From Thozetella sp. PMI_491 (lineage: Eukaryota; Ascomycota; Sordariomycetes; Chaetosphaeriales; Chaetosphaeriaceae), in contig MU270031.1 in the NCBI GenBank assembly GCA_021432635.1, positions 879,994 through 943,993 of the forward strand: a stretch of 64,000 bases of DNA. Reading direction: 5' to 3'. A program made the translations under genes and the position numbers. The notes under the pieces are model-generated. The model made no database searches and had not been told where the DNA came from. It saw nothing but the letters and a program-made list of their open reading frames with translations. Of this stretch, positions 29,283 through 41,106 are shown piece by piece; within the stretch, counting starts at the first letter, position 1; each line of letters opens with the position of its first letter.

Positions 29283-32200
29283 TCATGCCCACACCATCTT
29301 CTTGATCGAATGCCCCAGCTGCTCCAGAAGTCCCGTGTTCCTCTTGGCCTCAGCGAGTGAGATGATGTCGCCTTTCTCGATGAGCCCAATCTCGTCTGGC
29401 GCTTTGCTTGCCAAGCGCGGCTGGGACTTCGCGGCGAGCCGCTCTATCTCGGCGGCAATCACCACTACCTGCTGTATCTCCCTAAGACGGGTGGTGGAGC
29501 CCGCGGGATCGGCAGCCGCATTGCCCTTGATATTCGGATCGGCCTGCGAAGTCTGGCTATAAGGAGCTTTGAGCGCGATCTTGCGCGTAGGCACCACAGG
29601 AGCTGCGGGGCGTGTGAACAAAGAGGCTAGCCCCGCAGCTACAGGCTTTGTGTCGGACCCCTCGCCGGCGGGAGGAGCCGCGCTCGGGGCATTCTTGCCG
29701 GGGTCCTTATTAGGCAGCAGGGAGCCGGAGAACGAGGACAAGGACCGAGTATTGATTCGAGTCACGTCGTTTCTACCCGGCTGGTATTCGACCACTAAGC
29801 CTACATTGCGCATCTCGTCAATGTGCACGGGGGAGATAGTTGATGTGATGTACGTCCCGAAGCGTATCTTTTGTATGTGGGCCAGGTCAACGCGTTCGAA
29901 CGAGGAAAGCTTGTCGAGGTTCCAGTCGAAGCGGCATAGGTAAAGCGCGGCATCGGTCAGCAAAAAAACAGCCTCTTCAAAGGGTTGACCTTTGATAGTG
30001 TCTGGAAGCAGCGGGGTCAGGAGCGTCCAGCCGCCGATGAACTCCTCCGACTCGTCAGCGACGACACGTTTGTGGCAGAGCTCGATTGCTTGCTCCCGCA
30101 TCTTTTGCATCGATACAGCAGGGTCCTTGGTCATCATGTCGGCCTCGAACTCTTCGAATACCAAGGAAGTGACGTTGCCGAGGAGAAAGTCGATAGTGGT
30201 TTGCAGGAAGAAATCGTTAAACATGCTTCCTTGAATGTTAGCATAGGCCAATATGTGCATGGGATCCAAGGCACCTTACCCATTGAACAGACGAGTCAGT
30301 GACAGACTCGCGTCAGTCAAGGCCCCGCGGTAGTTCCTCTTCCTCGTCCTAGTGTAGTCGCCTTTCATCGCTGCGGTGGAAGCATACTGCTTCGAAATGG
30401 CATCACCATTGTCCGCCCACAACGTATTGAACCACGAGTTTTCCTGATCCAGCTGCTCCCGCATGTCGAAGCCCTGGAATTTGAGCTGCTGATCTAACAT
30501 GTGTTTTGCGAACGAACTCTGGCAGACGTTCGTCCTGTCCAGGCAGTCCATGCAGTTGGTCCGCAGAACCCCTGTCTGACGCGCTGTCACCGAGTCGTTG
30601 ACAGACACGCTGCTGCCGAAACTCTCCAGCTTTCCGCCCAGGGTTTGCAATATGAGGGAAACGTTCTCGAATTTCATGCCGCGGCAAGCAGCGTGGAAGT
30701 CAAACCACTCAAAAGGAATCTGATCTGCTGCCTCGGGGTGCGCCTCGTTGAGCTTCTGCACATTCTTCTCGTATGCCGAGCCTATTGAGGCCTCGATGCC
30801 GTGCTTTTCCACAAGATTTACAATTTGTAACGACCCGTAACGCTTCTGGAGAGATGCGAAGTGCTTGCTGAGAGCGGCATAGTTCGCCTCGTCGGAGTGC
30901 TGCAGGACGGGTGCTGGCTTTAGGGAGTACGGCGATTGCGTGAAGAAGAGAGGTATGCTGCCTCTAATTTGAAGGAAAGAATACTCCTTTGCGGTTGGAT
31001 CCCAGGTCGTATCAGCTGGAGAGAGGATCTGCTCGGACTCGACGGCGTTCGCCACGTTGCCGTCCTCGTCGACCCCTCGGCGGAGGTAGCGCAGGCCGGC
31101 GCGCTTTATAGAGCGTCGTGAGATCACAGTAATGTCAAACTTCTTTTCAGTCGGCCGCAAGTCGGCTGTGGCCTTTTCGGGCGGCGGAGACCCCGGCTTC
31201 GACCCGCTCTTGACGGTGAAGTCGCTCAGCTCGACCGAGTCCTTGGCGCCTTCGTCGACCTGGGGTGGGTGGCTGTCCACGACAAAAGATCTCTGCCCGA
31301 CAAAGCCTTGCATCAGAGGGAGGGCCAGGGAATCGACGCCTGCGTCGATAAAGGGCCGGATAATGTGTTCATTCCAGAAATATCTCGGCTCCACGTGGTT
31401 GTAAAGGGGCGTCAGCGAAGTGGCGGGAATCCTGGGGTTCAGCATGCTCCGAGTGATGTCGTAGTCATACGAGAAGTAGAAGCTCCTGCTAGATCCGAAC
31501 AGAATTTGGGCAGTCCTCAAGAGCCGGGGCAGCAGGCTGGCGGCTGCGTCGTTGGCAGCCGAGTCGTCGAGAACCACAGGTTGCCGCGTGCTCCCTTGCG
31601 GCGTCCCGCCGGCTGCCTGCGGCCTGCCCTGATCTGCGCTCAGTCCCATCATCCTTTTTTGGCCCATCGCCCAGCCTGATCGACTGAACCAGCGTTGGGC
31701 GAAGCGGCCGTAGCTGCCGCGGCGGCTGATCACATCCTCGGCGATGCTGCTGCGGGCCGAGTTGTTCGGGCTGGCTGCTGTGGACCACGCCGGGTTGCCC
31801 GCGGCGTCATGCCCGTCATCGCCGACCTCATCGCTTCCAGAAGCCGCCGGCGAGACGTCATCCTCATCAGAGGTGTCCTCGGCGATCGCGTCTGGGTCCC
31901 GTCGGGAGAGGGTGGCTACAGTCTGGATAATCGCTTTGCTTGCCTCTGACTGGGACGAGCACGGCGTAAGGGCAACTTCGGTAACGACATAAATGGGCAG
32001 GCCGCGGATCTGTGCGACCTGTTGGCGGCGCGTTACGGAAACGAGGTAGCTGGAGCGGAAGACAGTGATCAGGCCTGGGCGCGGCACAGGTTAGAGCGGT
32101 GACGCACGGTGGCGCACTAGACGCCGCCGTTCGGAGCAGCGAACGAACCGACTATGCCAAAGGCCTCGAAGGAGGAATTGGGCTTTGTGAGCTCCGGAAC

Positions 32201-32353
32201 AGAGTCGCGGGAGACCTGCGATATGAGTGCATCTCCGTATTTTATCTTTACGGGCGCGTAGGGTCGCTGGTCCTCTTTTTTGGGCGCGAGAGGCTGTAAT
32301 ATGAGGCCGTCAACGGCGGCGCAAATGATGACCTTGCGCGCGAGCCCAGGCAT
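29283..32353 (-). CDS. SAC-domain phosphoinositide phosphatase (Sac2/INPP5F-like)
   Basis: A membrane-trafficking lipid phosphatase that removes phosphate from phosphoinositides. Three exons join in frame to 980 residues: 32353-32149, 32074-30280 and 30225-29283. The N-terminal half of the SAC domain contains FYFSYDYDITRS and YFWNEHIIRPF. The catalytic half shows RAGLRYLRRGVDEDGNVANAVESEQ in pieces, FLQIRGSIPLFF, and the catalytic CX5R loop CMDCLDR (about 576-582) within RTNCMDCLDRTN. After it come the family's DNGDAISKQYASTAAMKGDYTRTRKR block and a C-terminal hSac2-like homodimer/PH-like region. An acidic, Ser-rich insert (about 130-190) is probably disordered. The last intron needs an AAG acceptor at 30226-30227 to stay in frame. 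Confidence 0.9.
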
Positions 32354-33119
32354 TTTCGCACTAGTTGGGAGGAACCATGAGAAGGGCAAAAGGAAGAAAG
32401 ACTCCGAAAATGCAATGCCGCTTGACAAGAGATAGGAATATGGACAGGGACTAAACTCTAGGGAAAGGTTCTCGAAAATGAGATGGCCGCCGCAAACGGA
32501 TGGATGTGCAGGGTCAGCAGCTTGGATCCACGCATCGATGACCTCGATGTCTCGAATGGAGGGGCAAGTCCACACCACATGGTACACCCGGCGGGTCATC
32601 CCACGTGCCCCACCCTCCATGCAGCCCGCAAGCTTCCCAGAGCGGTAGCTTCTGCGCACTAGGCGCTCAAGCGATTCAACATTGGGTAGTGTTCAGAGCA
32701 ACTGTACGGCCAGCAGCAAACCAGGGCCGGCATACGCTGTGTATAGAGGCCCCTGAACATGTCGAGCTGGCGTTCTGTCATCGGCAGGGAAGCATTTCTC
32801 ATCTGAGATCCATCGCATCTCGGACCACTCATCGTGGGCATCACGGCCGCCGCGGCTTGAATCCTGTCATACATCACCATCGAGTTTGGTCCGCTAGTGT
32901 CTTGGTAGCATTATATTGAGCTGGCCCAAGCTAGTGCAGCGATGCACAAGTTATGTCCATACTGCACATGCCTGCCGCCGTTTCCCTCCATTTTATATTC
33001 CTCAAATGCGGCGGTTTTAGCTTCGACAAATACTTGGTTGCCCAGGCCTGCCGTCGTGTCCACGCACAGTCCAGAAACGCCTGAACTCCCTGTCTAGAGT
33101 ATAACCATTTTCAGGTCCC
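32354..33119. other. spacer upstream of the SAC gene
   Basis: 766 nt with the SAC promoter and SNU13 3' side. Short open frames here look non-coding. Confidence 0.35.
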
Positions 33120-33557
33120 TTACATAGCCAGGCGCTCGACCTTGTCCTTGAGAGCCTTGATCCGAGCGTTGAGGTCCGAAGCCTCGTTCGAGGTGAGGCT
33201 GACGGCGATGACGGCACGCGACACACCACAGGCACGTCCCAGTGCGAGCTTTGAAGGCACGAACACGTACGGCGAGTTCTTGTCCTCGGCGAGGAGGGGG
33301 ATGTGGAGCAAGATGGCGAGAGGCTGGGCGTCGGCCGCGAGGAGGACGAGCTCGGCGGTGCCACGGGAGAGCGACTTGGTGGTCTCGTTCTAAGGCATGG
33401 TCAGCAACCCAATTTCATGAGGGCTTGGAGCGGAGACTGTGCTTACAGCGCCCTTCTTGAGCTGGCGGTAGTGCGAGCACTGCTGGACCATGTCGAGGAG
33501 CTCCTGGGTGAGAGAGGCGTCGGCCAGAGGCCAGGCGGCGGATTCTTGGTTGGCCAT
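33120..33557 (-). CDS. SNU13: U4/U6 and box C/D snoRNP protein Snu13 (15.5K, L7Ae family)
   Basis: Snu13 binds the kink-turn of U4 snRNA and of box C/D snoRNAs, acting in both pre-mRNA splicing and rRNA modification. Two exons (33557-33447 and 33389-33120) give 126 residues, the normal length. Diagnostic segments are [31 protein letters not shown] across the junction, [22 protein letters not shown], and the L7Ae signature [19 protein letters not shown]. The intron has a GTAAGC donor. The gene is divergent from the V-ATPase gene with 502 nt between start codons. Confidence 0.96.
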
Positions 33558-34059
33558 GGCAATGTTTGGAAGCGGCTGGGTCGCGAGGGCAACTTTGATG
33601 CTTGCTTCACGGTATGAGAAGGTCCTCGAAGATCTCGGAGCTAAGAACACCAGGGTTCACTGCGGTTGCTCGCCCTGGGGTGAATTTTGTTGATGGTTTT
33701 GCTGGACGAAAAATTTATGGCGGGGCCTGCTTCTGGGTGCAAAGGAAATCTTGGCGGGCAGACTGTTTGTTTTCTCCGAGACTTTGCCGACCGCTTAGCT
33801 AAGACAGCCCGAGTGGGCACTGGCTGCCGCAAAAGCTTGCTCCCAATCAAAAGCCAACCTGGAAACACCTCGTCAACCGAACCTCCAACCCGTTCGTCAC
33901 CTTCCGCCGATACCAAACACGTCGTCAGCTCTTAATCGAGGTCCGCCTTCTCTCCTTTCGCAACCCGAATCGCGCACTCGACTGCATCAACTTGCAAATC
34001 TTCCTCGGCTTCTTCCTCCTTCTTTTTATCCGATCCAGCTTCGCGCTCCATCCGCCAAC
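33558..34059. promoter_or_regulatory. bidirectional promoter region, SNU13 / V-ATPase c
   Basis: 502 nt between two divergent starts. It ends in a pyrimidine-rich tract (about 33990-34030) before the V-ATPase leader. No TATA box is clear. Confidence 0.45.
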
Positions 34060-34930
34060 ATGTCCGCCTGGTAGGTTAACGTCATCTTGTGCTCCCGCCC
34101 TCGACACCTCCCAGAGCTCCCGCGCTCCGCCCCAGGAGCTGCTGCGAGAGCCCTGGGCTATCTCGATCCCTCTATTCTGCCCCTCCTAGCTCCCCCCGAG
34201 ATACAAAAAGCTAACGAGTCCATTGCCAACAGCCCCGTCTACGCGGTTAGTCTACCCACAACCAAATTCGCGCGGCCCTCCGCAACGGCCCCCTCTCGGC
34301 TTGCGAATATCATCAAGAGCTCTCAACCAAATGATGCTAACATGATATAGCCCTTCTTCGGCGCCATGGGCTGCACCGCAGCTATCGTCTTCACCTGCCT
34401 GGGTGCTTCGTACGGAACTGCAAAGTCCGGTGTTGGTATTGCCGCCATGGGTGTCCTTCGGCCTGACCTCATCGTCAAGAGTGCGTCGAACCTCCCGTGC
34501 TAGATCCCATCGAAACGAATAGCGCGCTGATTCTGTTAAACGTGTAGACATCGTCCCCGTCATTATGGCTGGTATCATTGGTATCTACGGACTGGTCGTG
34601 TCTGTCCTGATCTCGGACGGTCTCAAGCAGCAGGACTACGCTCTGTTCACCGGCTTCATCCAGCTCGGTGCTGGTCTCGCTGTCGGTCTTGCTGGCTTGG
34701 CTGCTGGTTTTGCGATTGGCATCGTCGGCGACGCTGGTGTTCGTGGAACCGCCCAGCAGCCCAGACTGTTCGTCGGCATGATCCTGATTCTCATTTTCGC
34801 CGAAGTTTTGGGTAAGTGCTTGGCCCGAGCTTGCATTCCTGTATCTTGGCTGACCCGCGTGACAGGTCTTTACGGACTCATTGTCGCCCTGCTCATGAAC
34901 TCGAAGGCCACTCTCAACACATCGTGCTAA
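34060..34930 (+). CDS. vma-3: V-type proton ATPase 16-kDa proteolipid subunit c
   Basis: Subunit c forms the proton-carrying ring of the vacuolar ATPase Vo sector. Five exons join in frame to 160 residues: 34060-34070, 34233-34245, 34351-34480, 34548-34811 and 34866-34930. The first two exons are only 11 and 13 nt; together they encode MSACPVYA, matching the conserved start before PFFGAMGC. Four transmembrane helices are evident, and the essential acidic residue sits in [18 protein letters not shown] in helix 4. Donors are GTAGGT, GTTAGT, GTGCGT and GTAAGT; CTAAC branch sites precede exons 2 and 3. Without the microexons no start codon can be joined in frame. Confidence 0.95.
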
Positions 34931-36079
34931 ACGACAAGTCGTAGCGCCCCGAGAAGAGGACTATGGGATTTCTTAACATGTATCTATCGCCGAATCCTAT
35001 CCTCGGCCGCCGGACTACACGGATCGAGAGACAACGCTGCCCGGCAGCCTGAATAACCTTGTCCGCATGACAATATTGTGATAACTAGGGGGGGGGGCTG
35101 GCATCTGGACAGGGGAGAAGAATCGAAGGGCATCATTATCAGTTCACCTCGGCGGGGGAAGCAAGTGGCGCACCCAAGGATGGGACTGGTAATGGCTTTT
35201 CGCGGGAACAAACGTACATCTGTATTATTGTCATATCGTCGACGCGTTTTCTGTTTTTGCTCCAATCATCAACCAACATGGTGGTAAGGGGAACGGTGTC
35301 TCATTATAGACGGCTGATGGTAAAGATTGTAGTCTAAGCTGGCAATGATGTCTCTTCATTCAACGTGGATGGTACAGTCGCTGCCGTGCCTGTGCTAGCC
35401 GCTTTAGCTGCCGAATTGTCGACTCTGATGCCAAAGGCTGGCTGTTCTCCGGGTAATGGAATGTAGAGGCACAACAGGACTGCGTTCCTGGGATGCCTAT
35501 GTAGATCCTCGCTTGTAGGGCGTATCTCGCACCGCGCCACAACCGCTGCTGGCATGGAAAGAGGCATGCTTGTTTGCCAGGTGGCCATCCAAAATTACGC
35601 GCATTTTGGTCTCTACATGGACACCATCTGAAACGAGAGGCTTAGTTTGAATTGTTTCCTTGCATTTCTACTCATTAGCTGCCTGCTCGAATCGGCTGGG
35701 CGATGCGCCGGAGACACTAGCACGCCACCAGACTGCCCTTGTCTCCATCGTCTCCATGGTCCTCTCCATACCAAGGGACAGTCCATCTCGGTATGCATCA
35801 GTCGGGACGCTATTCATAACCAACCCCTAGTTAGGCAACCTCGCCATGCCAGATTACACCACGCCATGATATAAGCGGAAAGACTAAGGAAAGAAACCGG
35901 CCCCCATAATTATTAGCGTCAAAAAGGTGGGCGGGCACTGGAGCGAACGCCCTGCCTGCAGAAGCGAAGAGGATGAATTAGGAGATATGTATGTTTTGAC
36001 GATGAGCCACATGTAGGTAGGTCGGAAGTTTATACACGGAAAAATATGTGAGAGCAAAGGACGGCATAGTCCTGTCGGA
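34931..36079. other. 1.1 kb spacer between convergent genes
   Basis: Contains a short G run (about 35089-35097). The small open frame on the minus strand at 35588-35334 has no family hallmark. Nothing else is seen. Confidence 0.35.
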
Positions 36080-37950
36080 TTAGATGACGTACTGCCCAGT
36101 GCCACATTAGTCAAATACCCTGTGAAGCTGCGGGACCAGGAGACTTACGGGGATGAACAGGTACGGAACCTCCTTCTCATACTGCTTCCACGCCTCGCCG
36201 TACTTGAGCCGGCAGCGCTGGATGTCGCGGAACGCGCGGTGGGAGATCATGCACGTGAAGAAGACGGGGTAGAACCATGGGAAAGGGCTGCTGAAGCCGG
36301 TGGCCAGGCCCCAGCTGAGGGCGAAGAAGACGTCGCAGGTGTAGTGCACCTTGCGCGCATACTTCCACCAGCCGTCGACCAGAATGGTGTCGCCGTTCGC
36401 CGACGTGATGGTGTGGGGGTTGGTCAGCGTCACCCAGGGAAGCTGGGGGAACGTGTTGCGCTTGACAAACTTTCCGCGCTCGCCGGCACGGAACCCGTTC
36501 TTCTGCCCGTTGGCCGTGTCCCAGACGTAGTAAACCAGGAGGTACGACACGAACATGGCAGCGAGGAAGGGGCGGGGCCACCGGTACTCAGCCGGGTCGT
36601 GGTTGGCCAGGAAGATGGTACAGTGGCAATACGACAGCGGCACGCCGGCCATGTTCCAGAAGATGAGCATGAATCCCCACTTCTCGTAGTACATGTCCCA
36701 GGTCGTCACGATCAGCTCCTCGGCCTTGGAGCAGGCGTTGGCGTAGAGGTAGTGCGCCATCAGGATGAAGAGCACCTCGCCGGAAACATAGCCGTACGTC
36801 TCGTACTGCCGCGCGGCAGTGCCGACCGTGAGCAGGAAGAGGATATACCAGGGCATGCGGACCTCGAAGAACATCTTGAAATCGAGGATGCCGAACATGC
36901 GCGGGTTCAGCTCGGCGCCCATGAAGAAGTCGTAGATGTGGTAGCCCGTCATCCGGTGCGTCGCGCCGCGCGCGAAGGCCGAGATGTAAGCAGCGATGGC
37001 AACGATATAGCCCGAAAAGATAGCCACGGTCAGGAGCGGGCCGAACTCATCGATGATGTTGTATAGCGGGAAGAGGCCGGTGAGGTGCAGCGTGGCAGCT
37101 ACGGCAATGGTGACGTAGAACGACGCGTAGGCCGAGCAATGATACGCGAGCTGCTTGCCGCCCTCGTGCGGCAGCGGCTTGCCGTAGGCCTTGACGCCGG
37201 GGAGAAGGCAGTACATCGCGACCTCGAAGACGAAGAAGACCCAGTACATGGCCCATGCCTTCGCGTGCGGGTACGCGCCGGTGTAGACGAGATTGAAGAG
37301 GTGCTGGCCGAACTCGCCCCAGGTCTGGCCGGGGACGCGGGTAGGAAGCTTGCCGTCGTAGTAGGTGGCGCCTATCCACATGTACCACATGAGAAGGGGG
37401 AAACCGAGCATCAAGGCGAGCGTGCCAAACGACCCGCCGAACTCAAAGTGCCCGGAGTTGTCGACCTTGGGATCCATCCCGGGCCGCCACCCATCTGCGA
37501 CCCTGTCGGCCTGGTGAGCCTTGCCATTGGCTTTGGGGGCCGGGCTGCCCGTATGGCCGTTGGCACTGCCGTTCGCGACCTTGTGGAGCGGCTTCGAATC
37601 TTCATCTGGGGAGGTGGCGGGTGTCACGTCGTCCTCTTCGATGTGCTCGGTGAATTTGGGGACGCCGCGGCGGCGGACAGACCGCGAACGGAGGGTGTCG
37701 GTCGTCTCGGCGGCGGAACTCGAGTCGCCGTCCGCGTCGGAGCCGTCGAACGGGAACCCGGACTTGCGCCGCGACGACCGTCGGGCCGGCGTCGCGACCA
37801 TGCCGTCGAAGAGCTCCGACTTCCTTTACACACGCGCTGCTTGTTAATGCCACGCATCCTCTCCGGGCACGGGAGCCGATCCCATGCTGCCAAGGGGGAA
37901 AAAAGGCCAGCTCACCTCGGCGTCTGTCTGAGAGAATAGCGTGTCGACAT
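36080..37950 (-). CDS. ERG4: delta(24(24(1)))-sterol reductase, Erg4
   Basis: Erg4 catalyses the last step of ergosterol synthesis, reducing the C24(28) double bond in the ER membrane. Three exons (37950-37916, 37823-36149 and 36091-36080) give 573 residues. Exon 1 supplies [12 protein letters not shown]; exon 2 continues [16 protein letters not shown]; the last exon is just TAC GTC ATC TAA. The enzyme core is polytopic, with about eight to ten hydrophobic segments. It has the ERG4/ERG24 landmarks [55 protein letters not shown] and [18 protein letters not shown], ending in VPYLFIPYVI. The final intron has GTAAGT and a CTAAT branch site. A 35-nt first exon (donor GTGAGC) was chosen because it gives the family N-terminus. 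Confidence 0.95.
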
Positions 37951-38964
37951 GGCGGCGGCGCGACACGGAGGAAATCCACGTCTTCAAGAATGGAACGAAA
38001 GAGAGCGTGGGCAACACCGGAGGTGCCGTGGGAAGAACGGAAATGCAGTCGAAAAGGAGTGACAGGAGACGTGGTTCACCGCATCTGCTAGGCGAGAAAA
38101 GTTGGGGCCAAGTGGGAGCGGGCGGCAGCCAGTCTCGAATTTATCAGGGCGCTAGAGGCTTGCGCGGGTACAACCACATCCCAGTTTTTTTTTTGTTGAC
38201 TAGGGGCGGATGTCGTTGACCCGGTCGCCCTTTTATGAGCCTGGGGGCCGCACTGATTGGCCAATGACCGGACCCGACAGTGTGGAAATGTACCATAGTT
38301 TTCCCTAATGGGCCAACCAAATTTTATGTAGCACAAACCCCCTTTTAACGACCGCTTGGCCCAAAACAGTATTGTAAGGGCGACGAGAGAATGCGGCGTT
38401 AAATTTTGGCAAGAAGTTACTCTTCTTTGCATTGCGGTGTTCTCAGTGAGCTCTCGGCGGGAGCTCAGAATCCGTAGCGACGAGGTACAGTGTGTTTGGA
38501 CAGCCCACCCGCACCTTAGAATTTATCCGGACTCAGCACCCTGCAGCTTGTAGGTTGGCAGTCGATGCCAGTCTTGCGAGCCGTGTTGTCCGTGGGATCA
38601 GGCACATACAGCACCGGGGCAACGAGCACAGAAGACGATGGCGGATAGGGCCAATAGGATGGAAAGTTATCGGTGAAAGCGTTCTTCTAGACTGGTAGTG
38701 CTCCTCCTTGTGCGACGCCTACATTAAACACCAGATAACCATGAGACGCCAACGCCGTCTCTCAGAGCCTACGAGAAAGATGGGCACTAGAGAAAATGTG
38801 ATATGAGCCGGTAGCAACTCCCTCCCTCCCAGGACAGCCAATGACTGTCACCACTGCCATCCATGGCAATAAAGAGGCCCGCAGCAGGCCGCCGTAAGCA
38901 GAAGAAACCCTCGTGCTCACAAATGCAAATGCCCGAGGGCGGGAAACTATCATCTTTGGCCGTC
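37951..38964. other. ERG4 promoter and SNF7 3' side
   Basis: About 1 kb; no gene recognised. A nine-T run near 38186-38194 is the only homopolymer of note. Confidence 0.35.
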
Positions 38965-39862
38965 TCACATGGCCATCTCGGCCTGGAGCTTCCGCAGCTC
39001 GGCCTCCTCGTCGTCCTCCTCGATAGCTGTCTTCTTGGAAGGAACTGTGCGCAAGAAAATGACGGTTAGTCTGGCGTCCATAGGCAAGGCTAAGAGGGTG
39101 AAAGGGCAAGAGTGCTTACGCTCTCCGTTTGCCGCGGCCGGCAGCCTCTGGACGGCATCCAGCACGGGCACGCTGCCCGTCTTGAGCATCTCCTCGTCCA
39201 GCCGCTCCTGCTGCAGCTGCTCCAGCTCGTCCTCCAGATCTGCTTCGTCGATCGCATTGCCGATGTTGACACTGTTCATAGCCTCCACGATCTCCTCGCT
39301 GAGCGCATTCTGCTCGCGCAGTTTCTCCCTGTGCGAAGTCGCGGTTAGCATGTGTGGCCACCACTGGGACTAGGATGAACTGAAATGTGTCTGTAGGGAC
39401 GTACATCGTCTCGTCGACCTTCTCCGGCGTGAGCTTGCCGTGTATCTGTTTCATAGCCTCGCCTGCTCGCTCCATCGCCGCCAGGGTCTCGCGGTTGATG
39501 TTGGCCGACTCGATCGCATTAATCTGCTGGTCCAGTGTGCCGATCTGTCCCTGCGTCTGCTCTAGGCTGTGCTCGTGCTGCTTCTTGCGTCGCAAAGCCG
39601 CCTTGGCCGCTGTCGAGAAGGGGTGCACGTCAGCATCCGATTGCCCTCACGCGACGCCCGGCACGAGGCACCTACCGTTCTTGTTTGTAGCAACGTTCTT
39701 CCGCGCGATAGCATCCTGCTCATCTATCTGGGCCTGCAGGTGCTTCTCTCGCTTCTGAAGCATGTCCAGCTGGGATCGAAGACCGAGGATGGCATTCTTG
39801 GGGCTGTCTTTCCGCTTCTGGGCGGTCCCGCCTCCGAACCAGCCCCAGATGCCCGACGACAT
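38965..39862 (-). CDS. SNF7: ESCRT-III subunit Snf7/Vps32
   Basis: The main filament-forming ESCRT-III protein, acting in multivesicular-body sorting and, in fungi, also in ambient-pH signalling through Rim/Pal. Four exons join in frame to 226 residues: 39862-39676, 39609-39405, 39328-39120 and 39044-38965. The start has the hydrophobic-aromatic MSSGIWGWFGGG, followed by helix 1 (KNAILGLRSQLDMLQKREKHL) and helix 2 (KAALRRKKQHEHSLEQTQGQIGTLDQQ). The DEADLEDELEQLQQE segment and the acidic C-terminal helix EAELRKLQAEMAM, the MIM-like region for Vps4 and Bro1, close it. Charge polarity (basic N-half, acidic C-half) is as expected. It is divergent from TEN1. Confidence 0.95.
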
Positions 39863-40547
39863 AATGACTTAGGCGACCGGCGTCGGCTGTTGTTGTTTGC
39901 GGAGGGGTGGGGCTTCTCGCAGCTACGCGGTGCGATCTCTGCCGGTCCGAAGTGCGAGGCGGACGGTCGTGGTTGATATCGCCGGGTGCAAGTTGCTCGA
40001 TGACGACTCCCTCGGCAGCGATAGCGGGGCGGCGGCGGCGGGAGCCTAACAGGCTTTTGCCAAACAAGTCTGGCGGGGTCGCTGGGACGCGCAAGTGCGC
40101 TCGAATGTCGGGCGGGTGGGCGTTTCGGGTTCGCGGTTTCCCGGTGTTTTGTACACACGGCCTATCCTCAGGTCTTCGTCGTGAGGTCGTTGCGGAGGAA
40201 GGAGGAAGAATGGAAAGTGGGCTGTACGTATGATGCAACGCAGCGACGGCGGCATTAGCCTCCCAAGGCTTGTCATCTGCTCGCTGCTTGGGGCCCAGGC
40301 CACGGGCATTCGCCGCCTGGCAACCCGTGGGCCGGCCCCGACCCGAGGATTTCCCGGCGAATCATGTGATCCGTCTGAGCAAGTCACCTGGTCCTTCCGT
40401 TCCGAGTGTGTTGGAGGGTGGGAGTCATCAAAGGGCCGTCGGTCCTGAATCTCACTCTTTGTACCCCTCGAATTCCTTTATCTCTCATTTGCTTCATGGA
40501 GGGCTGCTGCACGCGCCAGCTTGTGCTGTGATCTCTGCGCCGCAGAT
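39863..40547. promoter_or_regulatory. bidirectional promoter region, SNF7 / TEN1
   Basis: 685 nt between divergent starts. No defined element recognised. Confidence 0.4.
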
Positions 40548-41106
40548 ATGGCGAGCGGCCCGGTAGCGTCCCAGCTCTGCCTACTCTCAGAGCTTCCTTT
40601 GCAGGAGCAGGGCCAGAAAGTCAGATTCTTGGGATGGTACGAGCGCTCTTTACCATGGATGGAGGGAGAAACCGAGCGCAATATCCTCACCAGGTCGGCC
40701 AGTCTCGCAAGTGCCGACGGCCTGATTCGATAGCTCATTTCCTCCGTGTGCCTCGGTCAAGACTGACGTCGCCAATAGTGTGGTTTCGTACTCGTCAGCC
40801 TCAGGAATCCTAACGCTACGCCATCCGCTCTCCCAAGGCCTCAGTGTGGACGCGGTTGTTGATGTGACGCTTGTTCTTCAGTCCCTCAAATCGGAACACA
40901 CTCGGATCGGCGAGTGGGTTAACATAATCGGCTATATTTCCGCCATCGCACACCCCTCACCCGAGGCGCCCCCAAAACAGAAACGGACGAACGTGCATGT
41001 TCAGGCATTGCTACTTTGGTCTACTGGGCCTTTGGATCTTTCCGAATATGAACGTTCTCAGTCTGCCCTGCGTGCCCGCGGCGATCAAGGCGATCCCGGC
41101 ACCTAA
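40548..41106 (+). CDS. TEN1: telomere-capping CST complex subunit Ten1
   Basis: Ten1 is the small OB-fold subunit that works with Stn1 to protect and replicate telomere ends. Two exons (40548-40636 and 40779-41106) give 138 residues. The 142-nt intron has donor GTACGA, a CTGAC branch site and acceptor AATAG. Across the join the protein reads KVRFLGCVVSYSSASG. The pattern SQLCLLSELP, KVRFLGCV, GILTLRH, VDVTLVLQSLKSEHTRIGEWVNIIGYI is the filamentous-fungal Ten1 (PF12658) arrangement. The C-terminal 40 residues are less conserved. The start at 40548 was preferred to an upstream in-frame ATG at 40521, because the OB fold begins directly after it. Assigned from motif memory, without alignment. Confidence 0.8.

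Noticed and set aside
35334-35588. 84-codon open frame on the minus strand downstream of the V-ATPase gene
   Set aside because: No domain, no conserved pattern, no splice partner; overlaps other equally open frames.
36122-37066. 314-codon plus-strand frame opposite ERG4
   Set aside because: Antisense shadow; ERG4 motifs and splice sites are on the minus strand.
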